This document shows, piece by piece, positions 1 through 5,194 of a stretch of 5,194 bases of DNA (its first letter is position 1; the number at the start of each line of letters is the position of its first letter). The notes beneath the pieces were generated by a model. It was not told where the DNA came from. It ran no database searches and saw nothing but the letters and a program-made list of their open reading frames with translations. Source of the DNA: Actinomycetes bacterium (GTDB taxonomy: Bacteria; Actinomycetota; Acidimicrobiia; Acidimicrobiales; Palsa-688); NCBI GenBank assembly GCA_021816565.1, contig JAKAXN010000339.1, positions 1-5,194 on the forward strand, given 5' to 3'. Both the position numbers and the translations under genes were made by a program.

Positions 1-117
1 ATCTCGCTCGGTGACCACGCGCATGATCTCGTTGACGTCGAGCGCGACCACGTTGATCAGTCGCTGCGTCTCGATGATCTGGCGTAGTTGCGTCACCAGG
101 TCGCGCTCTTCCGGCAC
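1..117 (-). CDS. Partial N-terminus of a probable GAF-domain signalling protein
   Basis: This is a minus-strand reading frame that starts near 117 and leaves the window at position 1, so only 39 codons are visible. The translation begins VPEERDLVTQLRQ and continues as an amphipathic helix (residues 3-20, rich in E, R, Q and L) followed by a stretch with ALDVNEIMRVVTER (25-38). That pattern resembles the helix leading into a GAF domain in actinobacterial sensor or diguanylate-cyclase proteins, where a 'D(L/V)(D/N)E(I/L/V)' segment precedes the domain core. No core GAF residues or output domain are in view, so the function is inferred from this short stretch only. The start is uncertain. GTG at 117-115 has a weak -10-like GATTGT six bases upstream and would be leaderless. 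GTG at 96-94 has a purine-rich GGAAGAG about nine bases before it. The gene is divergent from typA. Confidence 0.5.
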   Translation of the reverse strand, partial: MPEERDLVTQLRQIIETQRLINVVALDVNEIMRVVTERD

Positions 118-278
118 GGATGGACAATCGGTGCAACTCGGGGCAAGCTTGAGAATCGCGAGGTTCGCCCGGCTGGGGGGCGTGCCGATCCGGGAAAGCG
201 GGCCGGGGGCGCCCACGGGGACTCAGCCGGTAGGCTGGACGGGCTGGTGCCCTCGCGCGCCCTTCCCCCCCCTTGGAA
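118..278. promoter_or_regulatory. Divergent intergenic region upstream of typA
   Basis: About 160 bp separate the start of the left-edge minus-strand gene from the typA ATG, and no credible gene lies here. For typA the best -10-like element is TAGGCT at 231-236 (fits TANNNT), which would place a transcript start near 243 and leave a leader of about 36 nt. No convincing -35 hexamer stands at the right distance. The -10 candidate lies inside a perfect inverted repeat, CAGCC-GGTA-GGCTG (224-237). The last bases before the gene are a pyrimidine tract with eight consecutive C residues (265-272). These are visual matches only, and in GC-rich DNA short hexamer matches are weak evidence. Confidence 0.35.
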
Positions 279-2138
279 ATGAACAGAAACGACATCAGAA
301 ACGTGGCCATCGTGGCCCACGTCGACCACGGCAAGACGACCCTGGTCGACGCCATGCTCCGCCAATCGGGGGCCTTCCGGGCCAACCAGGAGGTCGCCGA
401 GAGGGTCATGGACTCCATGGACCTCGAGCGGGAGAAGGGCATCACGATCCTGGCCAAGAACACCGCGGTCCGCTACGGCGACCTCACGATCAACATCGTG
501 GACACCCCCGGTCACGCCGACTTCGGCGGCGAGGTGGAGCGGGGCCTGACCATGGTGGACGGCGTGCTGCTGCTCGTCGACGCCAGCGAGGGCCCCCTGC
601 CGCAGACCCGCTTCGTGCTGCGCAAGACCCTCGAGGCCCGGCTGCCGGTGATCTGCGTCATCAACAAGATCGACCGGCCCGACGCCCGGCCAGCCGAGGT
701 CATCGACGCGGTGTACGAGCTGTTCATGGACCTGGGCGCCGACGAGAGCCAGATCGAGTTCCCCATCGTCTACTGCAACGCCCGGGCCGGCCAGGCCGCC
801 ATGGCCCCCGAGGACGTGTCCGGCAGCCCCGACCTCAAGGTCCTGCTCGATCTGCTGGTGGAGAGCATTCCGGCGCCCACCTACGAGGAGGGCCACCCCT
901 TCCAGGCGCTGGTCACCAACCTCGACGCCTCCCCCTACGTGGGCCGCCTGGCGCTGTGCCGCATCCGCAACGGCTACGTCCGCAAGGGCGACTCGGTGGC
1001 GTGGTGCCGCCACGACGGCACCGTGGAGCGGGTCAGGCTCTCCGAGGTCTACGTCACCGAGGCCCTGGACCGGGTCGACGCCCCGCCCGAAGGCGCCGGA
1101 CCGGGTGACATCATCGCCGTGGCCGGCATCCCGGAGATCATGATAGGCGACACCCTGGCCGATGCCGGCGATCCCCGGCCGCTGCCGGTGATCGCCATCG
1201 ATGAGCCCAGCATCGGCATGACCCTCGGGGTCAACACCTCCCCGCTGGCCGGCCGGTCGGTCAACGGGCAGGCCCCGGGCAACAAGCTCACCGCCCGGCT
1301 GATCAAGAGCCGCCTCGACGCCGAGCTGATCGGCAACGTCAGCGTCCGGGTCCTGCCCACCGACCGGCCCGATACCTGGGAGGTCCAGGGCCGGGGCGAG
1401 CTGGCCCTGGCCATCCTGGTCGAGATCATGCGCCGGGAGGGATTCGAGCTGACCGTCGGCAAGCCGCAGGTCCTGACCCGGGAGATCGACGGGAAGCTCC
1501 ACGAGCCGATGGAGCGGGTCAGCGTGGACGTCCCCGAGGACTTCATGGGGGTGGTCACCCAGCTGCTCTCGCTGCGGAAGGGCCGCATGGAGGACATGGT
1601 CAACCACGGCACCGGCTGGGTGCGCATGGAGTGGCTGGTCCCCTCGCGCGGCCTGATCGGTTTCCGCACCGAGTTCCTCACCGAGACCCGTGGCACCGGG
1701 CAGCTGCACCACGTGTTCGAGGGCTACGAGCCCTGGCACGGTGAGCTGCGCACCCGCCCCAACGGTTCCATGGTGGCCGACCGTCGCGGCCCGACCACCG
1801 CCTACGCGCTCACCAACCTGCAGGAGCGGGGCGCCATGTTCGTCGGTCCCGGGGTCGAGGTGTACGAGGGCATGATCGTGGGTGAGAACGCCCGGTCCGA
1901 CGACATGGACGTCAACCCGACCAAGGAGAAGAAGCTGACCAACATGCGGGCCGCCGCCTCCGACGAGACGGTGAAGCTGGTCCCGCCGCTGCAGCTCTCC
2001 CTGGAGCAGGCCCTCGAGTTCATCCGCGAGGACGAATGCGTCGAGGTGACCCCCTCGGTGGTGCGGCTGCGCAAGGTGATCCTCGACCAGTCCGAGCGGG
2101 CCCGGCGCCGCTCGGCCAGCCGGCCACCCCGGGACTGA
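279..2138 (+). CDS. typA: TypA/BipA ribosome-associated translational GTPase
   Basis: This gene encodes a complete translational GTPase of the EF-G/LepA superfamily. TypA/BipA binds the 70S ribosome, hydrolyses GTP, and is known to support ribosome assembly and growth under cold or other stress. All G motifs are present: P-loop AHVDHGKT (13-20), switch I REKGIT (51-56), DTPGH (75-79, with the catalytic-type His79), NKID (129-132) and a G5 loop YCNAR (165-169). A beta-barrel domain II starts near residue 206 ([10 protein letters not shown]). The EF-G-like domains follow, with GRGEL (371-375) and PSRGLIGFR (455-463). The BipA-specific C-terminal domain carries KKLTNMR (551-557) and a [12 protein letters not shown] tail. 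Its 619 residues compare with 607 in Escherichia coli BipA, so it is full length. I chose ATG at 279. An in-frame TTG at 273 is possible but adds only two residues. Neither start has a Shine-Dalgarno sequence at normal spacing. The gene is monocistronic and convergent with the YqgE gene 49 bp downstream. Confidence 0.97.
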   Translation: MNRNDIRNVAIVAHVDHGKTTLVDAMLRQSGAFRANQEVAERVMDSMDLEREKGITILAKNTAVRYGDLTINIVDTPGHADFGGEVERGLTMVDGVLLLVDASEGPLPQTRFVLRKTLEARLPVICVINKIDRPDARPAEVIDAVYELFMDLGADESQIEFPIVYCNARAGQAAMAPEDVSGSPDLKVLLDLLVESIPAPTYEEGHPFQALVTNLDASPYVGRLALCRIRNGYVRKGDSVAWCRHDGTVERVRLSEVYVTEALDRVDAPPEGAGPGDIIAVAGIPEIMIGDTLADAGDPRPLPVIAIDEPSIGMTLGVNTSPLAGRSVNGQAPGNKLTARLIKSRLDAELIGNVSVRVLPTDRPDTWEVQGRGELALAILVEIMRREGFELTVGKPQVLTREIDGKLHEPMERVSVDVPEDFMGVVTQLLSLRKGRMEDMVNHGTGWVRMEWLVPSRGLIGFRTEFLTETRGTGQLHHVFEGYEPWHGELRTRPNGSMVADRRGPTTAYALTNLQERGAMFVGPGVEVYEGMIVGENARSDDMDVNPTKEKKLTNMRAAASDETVKLVPPLQLSLEQALEFIREDECVEVTPSVVRLRKVILDQSERARRRSASRPPRD

Positions 2139-2145
2139 CCGCACT

Positions 2146-2171
2146 GCCGGCCGGCTCGGTGGCCGGCCGGC
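2146..2171. terminator. Candidate bidirectional hairpin terminator between typA and yqgE
   Basis: The decamer GCCGGCCGGC occurs at 2146-2155 and 2162-2171. Because it is its own reverse complement, the two copies can pair as a perfect 10-bp G/C stem with a six-base loop (TCGGTG). It starts 7 bp after the typA stop and lies beyond the stop of the facing gene, where a shared terminator for convergent genes is expected. No T-run follows in either direction, so it is not a classical intrinsic terminator. Actinobacteria often have such U-less hairpins, though their efficiency varies. Each decamer could also fold on itself. Confidence 0.5.
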
Positions 2172-2209
2172 TCGGTTGTCGGCCGGGTCAGTTGTCGGCC
2201 GGGTCGTCC
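2146..2209. repeat. Four imperfect 16-bp tandem repeats across the convergent gene end
   Basis: Four consecutive 16-bp units can be aligned: GCCGGCCGGCTCGGTG (2146), GCCGGCCGGCTCGGTT (2162), GTCGGCCGGGTCAGTT (2178) and GTCGGCCGGGTCGTCC (2194, diverging at its end). Units 1 and 2 match at 15 of 16 positions. Units 3 and 4 share a 15-bp identical stretch in phase (2175-2189 and 2191-2205). Units 3 and 4 contain the last codons and the stop codon of the minus-strand YqgE gene, so its C-terminal DPADN is encoded by the repeat. The likely origin is replication slippage in GC-rich DNA. Confidence 0.8.
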
Positions 2210-2769
2210 GGGAACCAGGCGACGTAGGCCAGCGGAGGCGGCTGGCGGCGCAGGACGTGCTTCCAGAGGTTGTCCGGGTCCACCGAGAAGGGGTCCTCCG
2301 CCTCGGCGTCGACCACCCACCAGGCGCCGGCGTCTATCTCGCTCTCCAGCTGACCCGCCGACCAACCGGCGTACCCGGCGAAGATCCGGACCTGCCGGAA
2401 AGCCGGTCCCACCAGGCCCGGGTCGAGGTCCAGGTCCAGGGTTCCGACCTCCGGCGTGACCGGGGTGAAGCCTTCCACCGTGGCCGTGGCGTCCGGCCGC
2501 TCCGGCCGGGCCAGGCAGATAACCGACTGGTGCTGCACCGGGCCCCCGACGAAGAGCACCGCCGGGGCGCTGGCCAGCTCCTCCCACGACTCCAGCGGCG
2601 CCCCCACCTCCGTGTCCGACGGCCGGTTGAGCACCAGCCCGAGCGCCCCCTCCTCGCTGTAAGCCAGGACCATGACCACCGTCCGGTCGAAGTTGGGGTC
2701 GGGCAGCAGGGGGTTGGCCACCAGGAGCCGGCCGGGCCGGATCACCTGGGGTCCCAACCGGTCAGCCAC
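2188..2769 (-). CDS. yqgE: YqgE/AlgH family protein (DUF179, UPF0301)
   Basis: The product is 193 residues, the normal size for this family of small soluble proteins, whose biochemical role is unresolved. AlgH was named for an effect on alginate gene expression in Pseudomonas, and no enzymatic activity is generally accepted. Family landmarks occur in order: LLVANPLLPDPNFDRTVV (15-32), the signature GALGLVLNRPS (41-51), LFVGGPV (72-78), the second signature IFAGYAGWSAGQLESEI (129-145) followed by GAWWVV (148-153), and WKHVLRRQP (169-177). There is no signal peptide or membrane segment. The start is GTG at 2769-2767. A purine-rich GGGGAC about 6 nt upstream could serve as a weak ribosome binding site, and an internal GTG at codon 9 is a less likely alternative. 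The gene faces typA and is divergent from the glucose dehydrogenase gene. Its final codons and stop lie within the 16-bp tandem repeat. Confidence 0.95.
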   Translation of the reverse strand: MADRLGPQVIRPGRLLVANPLLPDPNFDRTVVMVLAYSEEGALGLVLNRPSDTEVGAPLESWEELASAPAVLFVGGPVQHQSVICLARPERPDATATVEGFTPVTPEVGTLDLDLDPGLVGPAFRQVRIFAGYAGWSAGQLESEIDAGAWWVVDAEAEDPFSVDPDNLWKHVLRRQPPPLAYVAWFPDDPADN

Positions 2770-2833
2770 GCGCCGTCCCCGTCTTCGAGTGTGTGCACGG
2801 CCTCGGGACTCTCACGGAACTAGCTTGCCATCC
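2770..2833. promoter_or_regulatory. Shared 64-bp divergent promoter region (yqgE / glucose dehydrogenase)
   Basis: Only 64 bp separate the two divergent starts, so both promoters must overlap or lie inside the neighbouring gene. The rightward promoter is the clearer one: TAGCTT (2821-2826) sits 7 bp before the dehydrogenase ATG. For the leftward gene the best match, read on the minus strand, is CACACT (2793-2788), one base off TANNNT and not convincing. Arms AGCTTGC (2822-2828) and GCGAGCT (2836-2842) form a dyad with one mismatch centred on the presumed rightward start site, a possible but unproven operator. Confidence 0.45.
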
Positions 2834-2834
2834 A
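2821..2834 (+). promoter_or_regulatory. Leaderless-type -10 promoter element of the glucose dehydrogenase operon
   Basis: TAGCTT fits the actinobacterial TANNNT -10 consensus, and its last base lies 7 nt before the A of the ATG at 2834. Transcription would therefore start at or next to the initiation codon and leave no room for a Shine-Dalgarno sequence; none is visible upstream. No good -35 hexamer is present at 2798-2803. This arrangement is common for leaderless transcripts in Actinobacteria, and it supports ATG 2834 as the true start. Confidence 0.6.
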
Positions 2835-3892
2835 TGCGAGCTGTGACGGTTCTGCCCCTCAAGGAAGGTACGGTCGATCTGACCGACCTGCCCGAACCCC
2901 CCGACTCGGACGGGCCGGTGCTGGTCAAGACCCGCGCCGTCGGTGTGTGCGGCACCGACCTCGAGATCATCGGCGGCGAGTACGGCTGGGCCCCGCCCGG
3001 CGAGGAGCGCCTGGCCATCGGCCACGAGTCGCTCGGCGAGGTGCTCGAAGCGCCCGACGGGTCGGGCCTGTCCGCCGGCGACCTGGTGGTGGCCATCGTC
3101 CGTAGGCCGGACCCGGTCCCCTGCTCGAACTGCGCAGCGGGCGAGTGGGACATGTGCCGCAACGGCAAGTACACCGAGTGGGGCATCAAGGAGCACCACG
3201 GCTACGCCCGGGAGCGCTACCGGATCACCTCGGACTTCGTGGTGAAGGTGGACTCCCGGCTCGGCAACCTGGGCGTCCTGCTCGAGCCGACCACGGTGGT
3301 GGCCAAGGCATGGGACCACATCGAGCGGATCGGCACCCGGGCCGAGTGGAAGCCGCAAACGGTGCTGGTGACCGGCGCAGGGCCCATAGGGCTCCTGGCC
3401 GCCCTGCTGGGGGTGCAGCGGGGCATGGAGGTCCACGTGCTGGACCAGGTGACCGACGGGCCCAAGCCGGAGCTGGTCGCCGCCCTCGGGGCCCACTACC
3501 ACCACGGGTCGGTCGCCGACGTCGGCGTGGAGGCCGACGTGGCCATCGAGTGCACCGGGGTGGGACCGCTCATCTTCGATGTCATGGATCACGCCGGGGC
3601 CAACGGGATCGTCTGCCTCACCGGGGTGTCCTCCGGGGGGCGGGACATCCCCGTCGACGTGGGCCTGCTCAACCGGCGCATGGTCCTCGAGAACGACGTG
3701 GTGTTCGGCTCGGTCAACGCCAACCGCCGCCACTACGAGGCGGGGGCCAAGGCCCTGGCCGACGCCGACGGGGACTGGCTGGGGCGGGTCATCAGCCGCC
3801 GGGTGCCCCTGGGCGACTGGCGCAGCGCCTACGAGCGCCGGCCCGGGGACGTGAAGGTCGTCCTCGAATTCGACCCGGGCGGGGGTGCTTGA
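2834..3892 (+). CDS. Zinc-dependent glucose 1-dehydrogenase-like MDR oxidoreductase
   Basis: A 352-residue medium-chain dehydrogenase/reductase of the archaeal-type glucose dehydrogenase family, which oxidises D-glucose (or a related aldose) to the 1,5-lactone using NAD(P)+. The GroES-like N-terminal domain carries catalytic-zinc residues C39 (GVCGTD, 37-42) and H64-E65 (GHE), plus E151 in LLEPTTVVAKAW. The structural lobe reads DPVPCSNCAAGEWDMC (93-108). It keeps C97, C100 and C108 but has proline (94) where the four-Cys Sulfolobus-type lobe has its first cysteine. The Rossmann motif GAGPIG (181-186) is followed by aspartate 204 at the end of the second strand, which favours NAD+ over NADP+. 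The C-terminal part has the family-typical GSVNANRRHYE. ATG 2834 is chosen because the translation begins like the family (MRAVTV) and a leaderless -10 precedes it. It is the first gene of an operon and overlaps the next by 4 bp. The substrate is inferred from family only; another sugar is possible. Confidence 0.9.
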   Translation: MRAVTVLPLKEGTVDLTDLPEPPDSDGPVLVKTRAVGVCGTDLEIIGGEYGWAPPGEERLAIGHESLGEVLEAPDGSGLSAGDLVVAIVRRPDPVPCSNCAAGEWDMCRNGKYTEWGIKEHHGYARERYRITSDFVVKVDSRLGNLGVLLEPTTVVAKAWDHIERIGTRAEWKPQTVLVTGAGPIGLLAALLGVQRGMEVHVLDQVTDGPKPELVAALGAHYHHGSVADVGVEADVAIECTGVGPLIFDVMDHAGANGIVCLTGVSSGGRDIPVDVGLLNRRMVLENDVVFGSVNANRRHYEAGAKALADADGDWLGRVISRRVPLGDWRSAYERRPGDVKVVLEFDPGGGA

Positions 3893-4734
3893 CCATCCGC
3901 CCGTGGCGGGCGCCGACCCGGCGCCCGCCCGCCGTGGTGGTCCCCCCCGACCCGATGCCGCCCAGGCAGGGGCTGCGCCCGCTCAAGCGGTGGCGCTACG
4001 TCGGCGTGTTCGGCGCCGACGTGATGCTCTGCGCCGGCGCGGTCCGGGTGGGCCCCGTCCCTCAGTCGTTCTGGGCGCTGTGGGACCGCCGCTCCGGTTC
4101 CCTCGACACCGAGACCCGACCCGGCGGGTCCCGGCGGATCTCGGTCACCGAGCACGCGCTACGGGTGCGCTCCGGCCCCATACGCCTGGAGCTGGCCCTG
4201 ACCCCGGCGGGCGAGGCGGTCGAGGTCGTGAGCCCCCACGGCCGCTCCTACATCTGGACCAAGAAGCTGCCCGTCCGGGCCGACGGTCACCTGACCGTGG
4301 GCATGGAGGTCCGCACGGTGTCGGCCCTCGGGCTGCTCGACGAGTCGGCCGGGTACCACGCCCGTGACACCGCATGGGAGTGGTCCGCCGGGGTGGGGAC
4401 GTCGGTGGACGGATGGCCGGTGGTGTGGAACCTGGTGAGCGGCGTGCACGACGCCGCGACCATGAGCGAGCGCACCGTCTGGGTGGCGGGCCGGCCGACC
4501 GAGGTCCCGGCGGTGCGCTTCGCCGCCGACCTGAGCGAGCTGTGGGGGGCGGACGGCACGCTGCTGCGCTTCGAGGAGGAGGCCCGCCGCTCCCGGCGGG
4601 AGAGCCTCGGGTTGATCAGCAGTGACTACCTGCAGCCGTTCGGCCGCTTCAGCGGCGTGCTCCCCGGCGGGGTCGAGCTGTCGGCGCACGACGAGGCGTT
4701 CGGCGTGATGGAGCGGCACCGGGCCAAGTGGTGA
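3889..4734 (+). CDS. DUF2804 family protein of unknown function
   Basis: From the TTG start this is a 281-residue protein that I recognise as DUF2804, a family without an established activity. Recognisable stretches are RPLKRWRYVGVFG (30-42), GPVPQSFWALWDR (55-67), YIWTKKLPV (121-129), GWPVVWNLVSGVHDA (175-189), the acidic segment around WGADGTLLRFEEE, and the terminal FGVMERHRAKW (271-281). It is rich in Trp and in alternating beta-type segments, with no signal peptide or transmembrane helix, so it is probably cytoplasmic. The start is uncertain. TTG 3889 overlaps the upstream stop as TTGA and lies just after a G-rich run (GGGCGGGGG). GTG 3934, GTG 3937 and ATG 3955 are in-frame alternatives, and clear family similarity begins only around residue 18, after an Arg/Pro-rich leader. 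It sits between a glucose dehydrogenase and a GT-C-like membrane protein with 4-bp overlaps on both sides, suggesting coupled translation and a shared process. Confidence 0.85.
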   Translation: MTIRPWRAPTRRPPAVVVPPDPMPPRQGLRPLKRWRYVGVFGADVMLCAGAVRVGPVPQSFWALWDRRSGSLDTETRPGGSRRISVTEHALRVRSGPIRLELALTPAGEAVEVVSPHGRSYIWTKKLPVRADGHLTVGMEVRTVSALGLLDESAGYHARDTAWEWSAGVGTSVDGWPVVWNLVSGVHDAATMSERTVWVAGRPTEVPAVRFAADLSELWGADGTLLRFEEEARRSRRESLGLISSDYLQPFGRFSGVLPGGVELSAHDEAFGVMERHRAKW

Positions 4735-5194
4735 CCGCCCGGCGCCGGTCCCCCCGGCGCTCCTGGCGGGACTGGTACGTGCCGGCGCTCACCGCCGGCG
4801 CCGCGGCGTTCTGCCTCGGGCCGTCGTTGGTCGGCTCCCGGACCCTGATATCGGTCAACTCGCTCACCAACTTCCTGCCGTGGGCGGCGGCCGGCAACGA
4901 AGCGGCGGGCCACGAGCTGTGCCAGTCCGACACCATCGACAGCGTCCTTCCGTCGGCCGCCTACATCCGCCACCAGATCTTCAGCGGGCACCTGCCCAAC
5001 TGGCAGAGCCTGCAGTCGGGCGGAGGCCCGCTCGGATCCCTGCCCAACGCCGGCATGCTCGACCCGCTGTCCGTGCCGTACTGGATCCTGCCCCTGCGGT
5101 GGGCCCCGGCCTTCGTGATCCTCCTCACCTGGGTGGCGGCCATAGGCGGCACCTACCTGTTCCTGCGGCGCCTCTCGGTGGGGCGACCGGCGGC
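4731..5194 (+). CDS. Partial GT-C/YfhO-like polytopic membrane protein (N-terminal part)
   Basis: The gene begins with GTG at 4731, overlapping the preceding TGA as GTGA, and stays open to the window edge (154 codons seen). An arginine-rich N-terminus (R4-R13) is followed by a first hydrophobic helix (about 17-35), then a long non-membrane loop (36-123) and a second helix (about 124-145) ending in LRRL. The loop contains SDTIDSVLPSAAYIRHQIFSGHLPNWQSLQSGGGPL. This matches the usual pattern of YfhO-like and other GT-C-fold proteins: an acidic residue (D67) early in the first extracytoplasmic loop, then 'P..G.LP.W....GG.PL' before helix 2. Such proteins typically have ten or more helices and transfer sugars from lipid carriers to cell-envelope acceptors. 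The donor and acceptor cannot be told from this fragment. By the positive-inside rule the N-terminus is cytoplasmic. Co-transcription with the two upstream genes is very likely. Confidence 0.75.
   Translation, partial: MTARRRSPRRSWRDWYVPALTAGAAAFCLGPSLVGSRTLISVNSLTNFLPWAAAGNEAAGHELCQSDTIDSVLPSAAYIRHQIFSGHLPNWQSLQSGGGPLGSLPNAGMLDPLSVPYWILPLRWAPAFVILLTWVAAIGGTYLFLRRLSVGRPA

Noticed and set aside
11..1108. A 365-codon plus-strand open frame overlapping the start of typA.
   Set aside because: The translation is Arg/Gly/Pro-rich low complexity out of frame with typA, with no recognisable domain; its beginning is antisense to the left-edge signalling gene.
93..2144. A 683-codon open frame on the minus strand, antisense to nearly all of typA.
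   Set aside because: It is a mirror of typA codon structure in GC-rich DNA: the translation is dominated by G, H, L, V, D and A with no family resemblance, while the plus strand encodes an unmistakable TypA.
2146..2209. The tandem repeat considered as a CRISPR or other spaced-repeat array.
   Set aside because: Units are contiguous 16-mers without spacers, partly coding, and no cas-type genes are nearby.
2176..2823. A 215-codon plus-strand open frame antisense to the YqgE gene.
   Set aside because: YqgE family motifs on the minus strand are complete and full length; the plus-strand frame shows no homology and no ribosome binding site.
2672..2833. In-frame upstream extension of the dehydrogenase to 2672.
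   Set aside because: It would overlap the YqgE gene antisense and add residues absent from the family; the leaderless -10 and MRAVTV start support ATG 2834.
2762..3733. A 323-codon minus-strand open frame opposite the dehydrogenase.
   Set aside because: It is the shadow of a high-GC coding strand, rich in G, H, V, D and P and without motifs; the plus strand has an intact catalytic and cofactor-binding set.
3145..3888. In-frame upstream extension of the DUF2804 frame to 3145, deep inside the dehydrogenase gene.
   Set aside because: The added sequence is Arg/Gly-rich out-of-frame translation of dehydrogenase codons with no family similarity.

Overview
The window is a very GC-rich stretch (roughly 70% by eye) from a bacterial chromosome, most likely an actinobacterium. 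The pointers are strong G/C preference at third codon positions, GTG and TTG starts, a leaderless-type promoter (TANNNT placed 7 nt before an ATG), stop/start overlaps of TTGA and GTGA, and homologues typical of Actinomycetota (TypA, an AlgH/YqgE protein, an archaeal-type glucose dehydrogenase, a DUF2804 protein). An acidimicrobial or similar uncultured actinobacterial lineage would fit, but the sequence alone does not fix the genus. I see no insertion sequence, phage gene, CRISPR array, tRNA or rRNA.

Layout, left to right. (1) Positions 1-117, minus strand: the N-terminal 39 codons of a gene that leaves the window on the left, resembling the helical lead-in to a GAF-type signalling domain. 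(2) Positions 118-278: a divergent intergenic region with weak promoter-like signals and an 8-C run just before typA. (3) Positions 279-2138, plus strand: a complete, intact typA/bipA encoding a ribosome-binding translational GTPase. (4) Positions 2139-2209: a compact convergent gene end built from four imperfect 16-bp tandem repeats; the first two can form a 10-bp all-G/C hairpin and the last two run into the 3' end of the facing gene. (5) Positions 2188-2769, minus strand: a complete YqgE/AlgH (DUF179) gene. (6) Positions 2770-2833: a 64-bp divergent promoter region. (7) From 2834 to the right edge, plus strand: a tightly packed three-gene operon made of a zinc-dependent glucose 1-dehydrogenase-like enzyme, a DUF2804 protein of unknown function, and the start of a polytopic GT-C/YfhO-like membrane protein that runs off the window.

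The left half holds housekeeping or stress-adaptation genes (TypA, YqgE) with no evident functional tie to the right half. In the right-hand operon each gene overlaps the next by 4 bp, so co-transcription and translational coupling are likely. The content (sugar oxidation, an unknown soluble protein, a membrane protein of the lipid-linked-sugar-transferase type) hints at sugar or envelope glycan metabolism, but that is inference. Nothing here amounts to a clearly new biological system. The items most worth checking are the tandem repeat that supplies the yqgE stop codon, the apparently leaderless dehydrogenase, the variant structural-zinc lobe of the dehydrogenase, and the dehydrogenase-DUF2804-GT-C gene association.
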